Shown: positions 55,196 through 64,000 of the stretch, one piece after another | Position numbering within the stretch: position 1 is the stretch's first letter | Layout of the letters: the number at the start of each line of letters is the position of its first letter | Assembly (NCBI RefSeq): GCF_003008515.1 | Contig: NZ_CP027668.1 | Location: forward strand, 3,575,001 to 3,639,000 | Direction of reading: 5' to 3' | Origin: Phreatobacter cathodiphilus | GTDB taxonomy: Bacteria > Pseudomonadota > Alphaproteobacteria > Rhizobiales > Phreatobacteraceae | Length of the DNA stretch: 64,000 nt | Translations under genes and position numbers: made by a program | Notes under the pieces: generated by a model | Databases searched by the model: none | The model's input: the letters and a program-made list of their open reading frames with translations, nothing else | What the model was told of the DNA's origin: nothing

Positions 55196-55732
55196 CTATT
55201 GCACCTGCCCGAGATAGCGCCGGAACAGACCCTCGTTGGCCGCGAGCCACGACAGGAGGGCGAGATGGGCGTCGTCGCCGTAGAAGACGTGTTGCCATTG
55301 GCCGTCGTCATAGGCGCGGGCGCGGTCCAGAAACTCGCCGAACAGCGGATAGGTGTGGACGAGGAAATTGCGCTCGGCGATGGCGCGCCGCTTCGTGGCC
55401 ATGGCGTCCGCCTCGCTGTGCAGGCAGCAGCGGCGCAGGTCGCCCAACGCCTCAGCGTGCCGCGGCGCGCCGGTCATCGGATAGGCCTTCTCGGCGATGT
55501 CGATCATGAGCCGCCAGTGCGGCAGGCAGTTCCAGAGAAACTGCCCCCATCCGCCATTGGCGATGTTGTATTCGATAGACCCCAGGACGAACAGCATCCG
55601 CACCTCGAAGGGCTCGGCCGCCAGGGTGTGATAGTCGGGTTCGCCCCATTCCGGGCCGGTGCCGTATTTCTCGTCGAGATGGGTGGCTACCGCATCCCAC
55701 AGGGCCCGGCCCTTTCGCTGCGCATCATCCAT
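55196..55732 (-). CDS. DUF4375-like protein
   Basis: This 178-residue soluble protein starts at 55732 (MDDAQRKGRALWD). The core RMLFVLGSIEYNIANGGWGQFLWN matches the YN-x2-NGG-x2-QFL pattern of DUF4375, a domain found in many presumed immunity and stress proteins. A helical part with a Cys pair (LRRCCLHSEAD) follows. It is probably co-transcribed with the unrecognised gene downstream. The function of the domain is not established; its place beside a toxin-like pair favours an immunity role. Confidence 0.68.
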   Translation of the reverse strand: MDDAQRKGRALWDAVATHLDEKYGTGPEWGEPDYHTLAAEPFEVRMLFVLGSIEYNIANGGWGQFLWNCLPHWRLMIDIAEKAYPMTGAPRHAEALGDLRRCCLHSEADAMATKRRAIAERNFLVHTYPLFGEFLDRARAYDDGQWQHVFYGDDAHLALLSWLAANEGLFRRYLGQVQ

Positions 55733-55898
55733 CCCGGCGCCCCCTCGGCTGGAACAGGCAGGCACGGCACTGATGTTGCCATTTTGTTCTGTCCTAATTC
55801 CTCCGTCAAGCGGCGCGTTCCAGTCCCAACGGGGGAGATGCGGCGAGGGCCCCGCCGTGCTTCTCTTGCGCCTCCCCCTCAGCCGCGAACCCCATCTC

Positions 55899-56909
55899 AT
55901 GCCCACCTCCCGCCGCGTCGTCCTCGCCGCCCGCCCGGACGGCATTCCGCAGGCCGAGCATTTCCGCATCGAGGCCTATGAGCCGGCGGACCTGAAGCCC
56001 GGCGAGATCCTGGTGCGCAACCAGTTCCTCTCCGTCGAGCCGGCCATGCGCGGCTGGGTCTCGGCGGTGGCGAACTATGCCCAGCCGGTCGGCATCGGCG
56101 AGGTCATGCGGTCCTTCGCCTCCGGCGAGGTCGTCGCCTCCAACCATCCGGGCTATGCCCCTGGCGACAGGGTGACGGGGATGTTCGGCTGGCAGGAGAT
56201 GGCCGTGGTCCCGGCCTCCGCCGTCTCGCGCAAGGTGACCGAGAGCGACCTGCCGCTCTCCACCTCGCTCGGCGTCCTCGGCCTCAACGGCATCACCGCC
56301 TATTTCGGCCTCCTCGACGTCGGACAGCCGAAGCCCGGCGACACGGTGGTGGTCTCGACCGCGAGCGGCTCGGTCGGCTCGGCGGTGGGGCAGATCGCGA
56401 AGATCATGGGCTGCCGCACGGTCGGCATCGCCGGGGGCAAGGACAAGGTGCGGCAGTGCCTTGAGGACTTCGGCTATGACGCGGCCATCGACTACAAGGC
56501 GGTGAACGACATCGCCGCGGCGGTGGCGAAGGCCTGCCCTGGCGGCGTCGACGTCTATTTCGACAACACCTCGGGGCCGATCTCCGACGCCGTGCTGCCG
56601 AACCTTGCCATGGGCGCCCGCGTCGTCATCTGCGGCACGGCCTCGATCTCGTCCTGGGATCCCTGGCCGACGGGGCCGCGCCCCGAGCGGCATCTCCTCG
56701 TCAGGCGCGCCCGCATGCAGGGCGTGCTCGCCTTCGACTATGCCCATCGCTATGGCGAGGCGCTGGCGCGGCTGGCGGGCTGGATCCGCTCAGGCCAGCT
56801 CCGCTACGCCGAGGATATCCTCGACGGGCTCGAGGCCGCCCCCGACGCCATCGCCTCGCTCTATCGCGGCGACAACCGCGGCAAGCGCCTCATCCGCCTG
56901 CACGGCTGA
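55899..56909 (+). CDS. NADP-dependent oxidoreductase (MDR, alkenal/one reductase type)
   Basis: This 336-residue medium-chain reductase begins MPTSRRVVLAARPDGIP, the normal family start; the longer open frame upstream is not coding. It has no zinc sites. LSVEPAMRGWVSAVANYAQPV and LGLNGITAYFGLLDVGQPKPGDTVVVS are typical of the leukotriene B4 dehydrogenase/curcumin reductase group, with NADP-binding ASGSVGSAVGQIAKIMG. It reduces activated carbon-carbon double bonds; the substrate is unknown. It is convergent with the VOC gene. Confidence 0.91.
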   Translation: MPTSRRVVLAARPDGIPQAEHFRIEAYEPADLKPGEILVRNQFLSVEPAMRGWVSAVANYAQPVGIGEVMRSFASGEVVASNHPGYAPGDRVTGMFGWQEMAVVPASAVSRKVTESDLPLSTSLGVLGLNGITAYFGLLDVGQPKPGDTVVVSTASGSVGSAVGQIAKIMGCRTVGIAGGKDKVRQCLEDFGYDAAIDYKAVNDIAAAVAKACPGGVDVYFDNTSGPISDAVLPNLAMGARVVICGTASISSWDPWPTGPRPERHLLVRRARMQGVLAFDYAHRYGEALARLAGWIRSGQLRYAEDILDGLEAAPDAIASLYRGDNRGKRLIRLHG

Positions 56910-56913
56910 GCGC

Positions 56914-57441
56914 TCAGCCCTTCGCCGGTGCCTCGGCGAGCAACGCCTGAAGGTCGAGGCGCTTCGTCACCATGGCGAGGGTGCCGTCGGGATTGCGCGG
57001 CCATTCGGCCTGCGGCCGGTCGCGGTAGAGCTCGACGCCGTTGCCGTCGGGATCGGAGAGATAGAGCGCCTCGGAGACCCCGTGGTCGCTGGCGCCGTCC
57101 AGGCGGATGCCGGCCTCCACCAGTCGGCGCAGCGCATCGGCGAGGGCCGCCCGGTGGGGATAGAGAATGGCGGTGTGGTAGAGCCCCGTCGTGCCGGGCG
57201 CCGGCGGGCGGCCGCCCTTGCTCTCCCAGGTGTTGAGGCCGAGATGGTGGTGATAGCCGCCGGCCGAGAGGAACACCGCCTGGTCGCCGTAGCGCTGCAT
57301 CACCTCGAAGCCGAGCACATCGCGATAGAAGGCGAGGGCCCGGTCGAGATCGGCGACCTTGAGGTGGACGTGGCCGATGCGGGTGCCGGCGGCGACCGGG
57401 TCGGGATGGCGTTCGGCGGGCTGAAGCGCGGCGGGGGTCAT
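56914..57441 (-). CDS. VOC family protein (catechol-2,3-dioxygenase-like)
   Basis: This 175-residue protein starts at 57441, with GGAG seven bases upstream. The first half has IGHVHLKVADLDRALAFYRDVLGFEVM with the potential first metal His. GGYHHHLGLNTWESKGG carries a His cluster, and SEALYLSDPDGNGVELYRDRP carries the terminal Glu, so a metal site is likely. Residues LYHTAILYP include another His. The sequence resembles CatE/YwbC-like VOC proteins annotated as biphenyl-diol or catechol dioxygenases. The actual substrate is unknown; no aromatic pathway is nearby. Confidence 0.88.
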   Translation of the reverse strand: MTPAALQPAERHPDPVAAGTRIGHVHLKVADLDRALAFYRDVLGFEVMQRYGDQAVFLSAGGYHHHLGLNTWESKGGRPPAPGTTGLYHTAILYPHRAALADALRRLVEAGIRLDGASDHGVSEALYLSDPDGNGVELYRDRPQAEWPRNPDGTLAMVTKRLDLQALLAEAPAKG

Positions 57442-57559
57442 GGCAGGTCTCCGGTGGGTGGCGGCTCTCCGCCGCCTTCTGTCCACAGATGACGCCTGCC
57501 CGCCCACCCCGCGAGGGGGGCAAGCCGATTCGTGCATCGGTGCAAGCGGGCCTTGCCGG

Positions 57560-58837
57560 TCAGGAGAGCCGCGTCGCCAGAATCTTGTCGATGCGCCGGC
57601 CGTCGAGATCGACCACCTCGAAGCGCCAGCCAGCCTTGTCGAACCCTTCGCCCACCGCCGGCAGCCGCTGCATCTCGTGCAGCACGAAACCGGCCACCGT
57701 GTGGAAGTCGCCCTCCGGGTCCACCGGCACGCCGAGCTGGATGGAGAACTCGTCCGCCGCCATCCAGCCGGCAACGAGCAGCGACCCGTCGGCACGCGCG
57801 GCGATGGCCGGCTCCTCGTCGTCCTCGTCCGGCAGGGCGCCGACGATGGCCTCCAGCACGTCGGTGGCGGTGATGATCCCCTCGAAATGCCCGTATTCGT
57901 CGAAGACCAGCGTCATGTGGGCGCTGGCGGCGCGCAGCGTCCTCAGCACGTCGAGGGCGGGCGTCCGGTCGAGCACGATCGGCGCCTCCTGCACCAGGCT
58001 GCCGTAATCGGGGCGGCCGCGGCCGCCGAGCGCCTCGATGAGGTCCTTCACCAGCACCACGCCGATGATGGAATCGGCATCGCCGTCCTGCACGGGCAGG
58101 CGCGAGCGGCGGGTCGTGCGCAGCCGCCGGCGGATGGTCTCCGCCGGTTCGGCGAGGTTGATCATCTCCACCTCGCGGCGCGGCGTCATCAGCCCCCCGG
58201 CCGTGCGGTCGGCGAGGCGCATGACGCCGGCGATCATCTCGCCCTCGGCCCGCTCGATCACGCCGGCCGTCTCGGCCTCGGCGATGATGGTCTTCACCTC
58301 CTCCTCGGTGACCTTGTCGCCCCCGTCGCTCTTCTGCCCGAGGAGAGCGAGGATCAGCCGCCCCGATCCGTCCAGCAGCCAGACGAGGGGCGCAGCCACG
58401 CGCGACAGCAGCGCCATGGCCGGCGCCACCGCCGCGGCGATGCGCTCGGGGTCGCGCAGGGCGATCTGCTTCGGCACGAGTTCGCCGACGATCAGCGAGA
58501 GATAGGTGATGAGCACCACGACCGAACCGACGCCGAGCCAGTCCGCCACGCCCGCCGACAGGCCGAGGCTCTGCAGCCCGTCGCCGGCGCGCACGCCGAG
58601 CGTCGCGCCGGAAAAAGCGCCCGAGAGCACGCCGACGAGGGTGATGCCGATCTGCACCGTGGAGAGGAAGCGGCCGGGATGATCCGCCAGGGTCAGCGCC
58701 ACGGCGGCGCCGCGGCTGCCCTGGTCGCTCAGCACCTTGAGACGCGCGGGGCGGGAGGAGACCACCGCCAGCTCGGACATGGCCAGGACGCCGTTCACCA
58801 GCGTCAGGACCAGAATGATCGCTATCTCGAGGTACAA
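57560..58837 (-). CDS. Hemolysin-family CNNM/CBS-domain membrane protein (TlyC/CorC-like)
   Basis: With a TTG start at 58837 it is 425 residues beginning (M)YLEIAIILVLTLVNGVLAMSELA, matching the usual family N-terminus; no ATG fits. The DUF21/CNNM membrane domain has about four helices, with SELAVVSSRPARLK and GELVPKQIALRDPERIA. A CBS pair follows (VMRLADRTAGGLMTPR and GVVLVKDLIEALGG; FDEYGHFEGIITATDVLEAIVG). The C-terminal CorC_HlyC domain starts near DGSLLVAGWMAADEF. These proteins are linked to magnesium or cobalt efflux; true haemolysis is doubtful. Confidence 0.91.
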   Translation of the reverse strand: MYLEIAIILVLTLVNGVLAMSELAVVSSRPARLKVLSDQGSRGAAVALTLADHPGRFLSTVQIGITLVGVLSGAFSGATLGVRAGDGLQSLGLSAGVADWLGVGSVVVLITYLSLIVGELVPKQIALRDPERIAAAVAPAMALLSRVAAPLVWLLDGSGRLILALLGQKSDGGDKVTEEEVKTIIAEAETAGVIERAEGEMIAGVMRLADRTAGGLMTPRREVEMINLAEPAETIRRRLRTTRRSRLPVQDGDADSIIGVVLVKDLIEALGGRGRPDYGSLVQEAPIVLDRTPALDVLRTLRAASAHMTLVFDEYGHFEGIITATDVLEAIVGALPDEDDEEPAIAARADGSLLVAGWMAADEFSIQLGVPVDPEGDFHTVAGFVLHEMQRLPAVGEGFDKAGWRFEVVDLDGRRIDKILATRLS

Positions 58838-59029
58838 AGATCTCTCACGTGCTGCGGCACCCGCACCCGTCGGCGGGCCGCTTCCGGCTCCCTCATACAG
58901 GATGGAGAGGCCCCGGCACCATGCCCCCCGTGCGGGCCGCGCAATGGCGCTGCGGCGGGGCGTCGCTTGACAGGACCTGACGGCACGGGGACAAGGCGCG
59001 ACAGATCCTGACGTCACGCGGAACCCGCC

Positions 59030-59872
<843 letters not shown>

Positions 59873-59894
59873 CCGCGAAGGAAGGCACCCCGCC

Positions 59895-60362
59895 ATGGCC
59901 GGGATCGACTGGACGAACCGGCAGATCTGGCTCGAGCCGGCGGCCTGGCGCTATCTCTTCCTCGATTTCGAGGGCCGCATCCCGCGCCTGCCCTTCTGGG
60001 TGGCGGCGGTGGCGCTCAACGTCTTCGCCTTCATCGGCGACCGCCTCGCCATGGATTTCGGCGGCCATCCCGCCGCCGCCGTGGTCGGCCTCGCCTTCCT
60101 CTATCCCTCGCTCGCGCTCGCCATCAAGCGGGCCCACGATCGCGGCCATTCCGACCTCTACCTGCTCTTCCTCTTCCTGCCGGCCTTCCTCGTCAGCCTG
60201 TTGCAGGTGCTCGGCTATTTCGACTCCGCCGGCCCCATGGGGCCCGTCCTCTCCGTCCTAGGCCTGTGGGTCCTCGTCGCCCTCATCGTCCTCGTCATCG
60301 ATCTCGGCCTGCTGCGCGGCGAGGCGGGCCCCAATCGTTTCGGGCCCGACCCCCTCGCATGA
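59895..60362 (+). CDS. DUF805 membrane protein (first of pair)
   Basis: This 155-residue protein has four membrane helices. The DUF805 hallmarks are the aromatic entry LFLDFEGRIPRLPFWVAAVAL and the mid-protein AIKRAHDRGHSDLYLLFLF with R-x-HD-R-G. It ends with the family's GPNRFGPDP tail. The function of DUF805 is unknown. It starts 22 bases after dapD and precedes a second DUF805 gene, so all are likely on one transcript with dapE. Confidence 0.9.
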   Translation: MAGIDWTNRQIWLEPAAWRYLFLDFEGRIPRLPFWVAAVALNVFAFIGDRLAMDFGGHPAAAVVGLAFLYPSLALAIKRAHDRGHSDLYLLFLFLPAFLVSLLQVLGYFDSAGPMGPVLSVLGLWVLVALIVLVIDLGLLRGEAGPNRFGPDPLA

Positions 60363-60444
60363 CACGCCCTTGAAACCTTGGGCGTTGACCTTGCCGCCAC
60401 CGCCCGTCAGTCTCGGCGGGCCCGAGGGATCGCAGAGGCCCATC

Positions 60445-60900
60445 ATGAACTTGCAACACCTCTTCCTGAACGGCGACGGCCGCATCGGCCGGCAGGACTT
60501 CTGGATCGGCATGGTCATCCTGATCGTCGCCAATATCGTGCTCGGCTTCGTCGCCGGCCTCGTCGGCTGGGCGGCAGCCGGCATCTGGGGCGCCGCCATC
60601 CTCGCCGGCCTCGTCGGCCTCGCCATGACGCTGCCGGCCTATTTCCTGCTGGTGAAACGGTCGAACGACCGCGACTACCCGCAGACCTATGTCCAGGCGC
60701 TGATGGCGCTGAACATCGCCTTCCAGATCAAGAACATGGTCGTGCCGATCGAGCTCGGCGGCCCGAGCCTCCTGTCCATGCTCTTCTCGCTGGCCATCGC
60801 GGTCGCCGGCCTCTGGGCCCTGGTCGATCTCGGCTTCTTCCAGGGCACCCGCGGGCCCAACCGCTACGGCCCCGACCCGCTGTCGGTTCCCGCATCCTGA
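60445..60900 (+). CDS. DUF805 membrane protein (second of pair)
   Basis: This 151-residue protein starts at the ATG at 60445. The opening [21 protein letters not shown] and the loop [13 protein letters not shown] correspond to the first copy's motifs, and the tail is [11 protein letters not shown]. About four helices are predicted. The two DUF805 proteins are paralogues from an old duplication; shared identity is limited mainly to these motifs. It ends 13 bases before dapE. Confidence 0.9.
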   Translation: MNLQHLFLNGDGRIGRQDFWIGMVILIVANIVLGFVAGLVGWAAAGIWGAAILAGLVGLAMTLPAYFLLVKRSNDRDYPQTYVQALMALNIAFQIKNMVVPIELGGPSLLSMLFSLAIAVAGLWALVDLGFFQGTRGPNRYGPDPLSVPAS

Positions 60901-60913
60901 GGACCCATCCCGC

Positions 60914-62074
60914 ATGAGTGCAGATCCGGTCGCGCTGACGCGCGCCCTCGTCCGCTGCCCCTCCGTGACCCCGGCGGAGGGCGGCGCCCTCGACGCGCTG
61001 GAAGCGGTGCTGCGGCCGGCCGGCTTCGCCGTCGACCGGATCACCTTCTCCGAACCCGGCACGCCGGACGTGGAGAACCTCTACGCGCGCATCGGGACGG
61101 AAGCGCCCTATCTCCTCTTCGCCGGCCATACCGACGTGGTCCCGCCGGGCGATGCCGCGGCCTGGCGCCACGACCCCTTCGCAGGCGAGATTGCCGGCGG
61201 CGAACTCTACGGCCGCGGCGCGGTGGACATGAAGGGCGGCATCGCCTGTTTCCTCGCCGCCGTCCTCGATCATCTCGCGGCGAACGGCGGCAAACCTCAG
61301 GGCTCGGTCGGCTTCCTCATCACCGGCGACGAGGAGGGTCCTTCCGTCAACGGCACGGTCAAGGTGCTGGAATGGGTCCATGCCCGCGGCGAGCGCTTCG
61401 ACCATTGCATCGTCGGCGAGCCGAGCAATCCGCAGGCCCTCGGCGACATGATCAAGATCGGCCGCCGCGGCTCGCTCTCCGCCATCGTCACCGTCGAGGG
61501 GCGCCAGGGCCACGTCGCCTATCCCGACCGCGCCGCCAATCCCATTCCCGTGCTGCTCGACATCCTCGCCCGGCTGACGGAACGACCGCTCGACGCCGGC
61601 AACGCCCATTTCCAGCCGTCCAACCTCGCCATCACCTCGGTGGACGTCGGCAACGCCGCCACCAACGTCATCCCGCAGACCGCCACCGGCCGCTTCAACA
61701 TCCGCTTCAACGACGAGCACACGCTCGACGGGCTGAAAGCCTGGATCGAGGGCGTCGCGGCAGCGGCCGCAAGGCCCGGTATCACTGCGACCGTGACCTG
61801 GGCCCGCGGCAATTCTCAGAGCTTCATCACCAAGCCGGGGCCTTTCGTCGCGATGGTCAGCGAGGCCATCGCCGAGATCACCGGACGGCAGCCGGAGCTC
61901 TCCACCTCCGGCGGCACCTCCGACGCCCGCTTCATCAAGGACTATTGCCCGGTCATCGAGTTCGGCCTCGTCGGACAGACCATGCACGCGGTGGACGAGC
62001 GGGTGCCGGTCGCCGATCTCATGGCCCTCACCGCCATCTACCGACGCATCATCGACCGCTATTTCGCCGGCTGA
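60914..62074 (+). CDS. dapE: Succinyl-diaminopimelate desuccinylase
   Basis: DapE is a dizinc M20 peptidase-family enzyme that cleaves N-succinyl-LL-diaminopimelate to LL-diaminopimelate and succinate. It is 386 residues. Zinc and catalytic motifs are in order: [27 protein letters not shown] (bridging Asp), [13 protein letters not shown] (general-base Glu pair), IVGEPSNP, and the terminal His in [13 protein letters not shown]. The dimerisation domain lies between ([19 protein letters not shown]). It acts in the same branch as dapD, four genes upstream on one strand. Confidence 0.97.
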   Translation: MSADPVALTRALVRCPSVTPAEGGALDALEAVLRPAGFAVDRITFSEPGTPDVENLYARIGTEAPYLLFAGHTDVVPPGDAAAWRHDPFAGEIAGGELYGRGAVDMKGGIACFLAAVLDHLAANGGKPQGSVGFLITGDEEGPSVNGTVKVLEWVHARGERFDHCIVGEPSNPQALGDMIKIGRRGSLSAIVTVEGRQGHVAYPDRAANPIPVLLDILARLTERPLDAGNAHFQPSNLAITSVDVGNAATNVIPQTATGRFNIRFNDEHTLDGLKAWIEGVAAAAARPGITATVTWARGNSQSFITKPGPFVAMVSEAIAEITGRQPELSTSGGTSDARFIKDYCPVIEFGLVGQTMHAVDERVPVADLMALTAIYRRIIDRYFAG

Positions 62075-62081
62075 GAGCGTC

Positions 62082-64000
62082 TCACCCCTCGCCGCCGGCG
62101 AGCAGGCTGGCATTGCCCCCCGCCGCCGCCGTGTTCACCGTCACCACCTGCTCAAGGGCAAAGCGCGGCAGGTAGTGAGGGCCGCCGGCCTTCGGCCCCG
62201 TTCCCGACAGGGCCGAGCCGCCGAAGGGCTGGGTGCCCACCACGGCGCCGATCATGTTGCGGTTGACGTAGACATTGCCGTGGGAGAGCCGCGCCACGAC
62301 CTCCTCCACCACCTGGTCGATGCGCGAATGGATGCCGAGGGTGAGGCCCGTGCCGTTGCCGGCGATGGCCTCGGTGAGCTCGGCAAGCCGGCCGGCCTTC
62401 CAGGTCGTGACGTGCAGGACGGGGCCGAAGACCTCCTCGGTCAGGTCCTCCGGCCTCGCCACGCGGATGATCGCCGGGGCGACGAAGAGCCCCGCCGGCG
62501 CGCCTGAGGGAAGGCTCGCCTGCCAGACGAGGCGACCCTCGGCCCGCGCCTTCTCCACCACCGCCTCCAGCCGCGCCTTCGCCTCCTCGTCGATCACCGG
62601 GCCGACATGGGTCGCGGGATCGGCGGGATCGCCGATCTTCAGCTCCGCCGCGGCGCCGCGGATCATCTCCAGCATGCGCTCGGCCACGTCCTCCTGCAGG
62701 CAGAGGAGCCGCAGCGCCGAGCAGCGCTGGCCGGCCGAGCGGAAGGCCGACATGACCACGTCGTCGCTCACCTGTTCGGGCAGGGCGGTGGCGTCGACGA
62801 TCATGGCGTTGATGCCGCCGGTCTCGGCGATGAGGGGCACGATGGGGCCGCGCTTTACGGCGAGCTGCTGGTTGATCTTCCACGCGACCTCGGTCGAGCC
62901 GGTGAAGGCGACGCCCGCGACCCGCGGCTCGCCCACCAGCAGGGCGCCCACGCGCCCGTCGCCCGGCACCAGCGCCAGCACGTCGGCGGGAATGCCCGCC
63001 CGGTGGGCGAGCGCCACCGCGGCGGCGGCCACAAGCGGCGTCTGCTCGGCGGACTTGGCGATGACGGCGTTGCCGGCGGCGAGCGCCGCCGCCACCTGGC
63101 CGAGGAAGATGGCGAGCGGGAAGTTCCACGGGCTGATGCAGACGATGGTGCCGCGGCCGCGCAGCGTGAGCCGGTTCTCCTCGCCGGTCGGGCCCGGCAT
63201 GGCGAGGCCCTCGCCGAAGTGGCGGCGCGCCTCCTGGGCGTAGTAGCGGCAGAAGTCGACGGCCTCGCGCACCTCGGCGACGCCGTCGTCCAGCGTCTTG
63301 CCGGCCTCGCGCGCGAGCAGCGCGCAGACCATGCCGCGCTCCGCCTCCAGCGCATCGGCGAGCCTCTCCAGCGCCTCGGCGCGGGTGCTCGCCGGCGTGC
63401 GGCTCCAGGTCTTGAACCCTTCGGCCGCGCGGTCGAAGGCGGCCTTCACCACCGCCGCGTCCGCCTCTTCCACGGCGCCCACCACAGCGCCGTCCACCGG
63501 GCTCGTCACCGAGCGGATGGCACCGCGCATCGCCCTGCCGCCGACCAGCGGCCGGGCGCTGGCGGGAAAGCCCGCCGGTCCCTTGCCGACCTCCGCCAGG
63601 AAGGCGGCGAGCGCCTTGGCGTCGCCGAACTCGACGCCGGCCGAATTGACCCGGCCCGGGGCGTAGATGTCTTTCGGCAGCGGCAGCTTGCGCGGCCGCG
63701 CGTCCGCGGCATTGCCGATCCAGCTCTGCGGCCGCGCCAGCAGGCTCTCCACCGGCACGGCGGGATCGGCCGAGGCCGAGACGAAGGAGGAATTGGCGCC
63801 GTTCTCCAGCAGGCGGCGGACGAGATAGGCGAGGAGGTCGCGGTGGCCCCCGACCGGCGCATAGGTGCGGCAGGCCGCTTCGGGAAGCTTCGCCAGCAGG
63901 GAGTCGTACAAAGCCTCGCCCATGCCGTGCAGGCGCTGGAACTCGTAGCCCTCTGCGCCCCCGGCCTCCTCGAGGATCGTCGCGATGGTCAGGGCGTTGT
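62082..64000 (-). CDS. putA: Bifunctional proline dehydrogenase / P5C dehydrogenase PutA, C-terminal part
   Basis: PutA oxidises proline to glutamate in two linked active sites. The gene runs in from beyond the right edge; about 639 residues are visible. The edge shows the end of the proline-dehydrogenase barrel with YEFQRLHGMGE. The aldehyde-dehydrogenase domain follows, with ISPWNFPLAIFLGQVAAALAAGN, the Glu in AETGGINAMIVD and the catalytic Cys in SAGQRCSALRLL. The C-terminal end (LPRFALEQVVTVNTAAAGGNASLL) is typical of the shorter PutA class. It is convergent with dapE, seven bases apart. Confidence 0.97.
   Translation of the reverse strand, partial: NALTIATILEEAGGAEGYEFQRLHGMGEALYDSLLAKLPEAACRTYAPVGGHRDLLAYLVRRLLENGANSSFVSASADPAVPVESLLARPQSWIGNAADARPRKLPLPKDIYAPGRVNSAGVEFGDAKALAAFLAEVGKGPAGFPASARPLVGGRAMRGAIRSVTSPVDGAVVGAVEEADAAVVKAAFDRAAEGFKTWSRTPASTRAEALERLADALEAERGMVCALLAREAGKTLDDGVAEVREAVDFCRYYAQEARRHFGEGLAMPGPTGEENRLTLRGRGTIVCISPWNFPLAIFLGQVAAALAAGNAVIAKSAEQTPLVAAAAVALAHRAGIPADVLALVPGDGRVGALLVGEPRVAGVAFTGSTEVAWKINQQLAVKRGPIVPLIAETGGINAMIVDATALPEQVSDDVVMSAFRSAGQRCSALRLLCLQEDVAERMLEMIRGAAAELKIGDPADPATHVGPVIDEEAKARLEAVVEKARAEGRLVWQASLPSGAPAGLFVAPAIIRVARPEDLTEEVFGPVLHVTTWKAGRLAELTEAIAGNGTGLTLGIHSRIDQVVEEVVARLSHGNVYVNRNMIGAVVGTQPFGGSALSGTGPKAGGPHYLPRFALEQVVTVNTAAAGGNASLLAGGEG

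Overview
The window is a chromosomal stretch from a high-GC alphaproteobacterium, most probably Hyphomicrobiales (Rhizobiales). The genus cannot be fixed from the sequence alone. The reasons are the codon use and G+C content (well above 60% by eye), neighbourhoods common in that order (glnK-amtB beside ftsK, heparinase-like gene beside purH, hrcA divergent from rph, a FolM-like SDR before uvrC, a DUF218 protein before plsC), homospermidine synthase, and dispersed hairpin repeats of the kind common in these genomes. Nearly all DNA is coding. No rRNA, tRNA, CRISPR array, insertion sequence or prophage was recognised.

Layout. 1-3.1 kb: the 5' part of ftsK, then the nitrogen-sensing pair amtB/glnK with a sigma54-like promoter. 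3.1-11.8 kb: a minus-strand run with tesB, the putrescine importer genes potFGHI, an amidohydrolase, and a permease/ATPase pair lacking its own binding protein. That pair lies behind a second sigma54-like promoter. 12-17.6 kb: a CinA C-terminal-domain protein, homospermidine synthase, a crotonase, ccmC-ccmD-ccmG and an outer-membrane beta-barrel. 18-25 kb: SDR, uvrC, plsC, a DUF218 protein, a quinone reductase-like enzyme, a TerC-like membrane protein, and a 130-residue protein whose promoter carries an alphaproteobacterial SOS box. 25-34 kb: gamma-glutamyltransferase, a carboxymuconolactone-decarboxylase-like protein, an Atg22-like transporter, a YbjQ protein, purH, a heparinase-like protein and a DUF3108 protein. 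34-37.3 kb: a complete NMT1/SsuA-type ABC importer paralogous to the pair at 10-12 kb. 37-43 kb: YggT, an unusual DUF167 protein, a HisE-like protein, a DMT exporter, and dnaK-dnaJ. 43-48 kb: a secreted protein, alkB, a VOC protein, hrcA, rph and rdgB. 48-50.5 kb: a TPP riboswitch, a small membrane protein and thiC. 50.8-52.4 kb: three exported proteins sharing a four-cysteine module. 53-55.7 kb: an accessory patch with a toxin-immunity-like pair and further immunity-like genes. 55.9-64 kb: an NADP-dependent reductase, a VOC protein, a CBS-domain membrane protein, dapD-DUF805-DUF805-dapE (lysine branch), and the 3' part of putA.

Themes. Nitrogen and polyamine handling dominates the first 15 kb: ammonium sensing, putrescine import, homospermidine synthesis, and a possible nitrogen-regulated importer plus amidohydrolase. 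Proteostasis (dnaK, dnaJ, hrcA) and nucleic-acid or nucleotide repair (uvrC, alkB, rdgB, SOS-box gene) occupy the middle. Thiamine synthesis and lysine synthesis lie toward the right. The observations most worth a second look are the SOS-box gene at 24.5-25.0 kb, the four-cysteine protein trio at 50.8-52.4 kb, the toxin/immunity patch at 53-55.7 kb, the riboswitch-led membrane protein before thiC, and the DUF167 protein with an internal export-signal-like segment.
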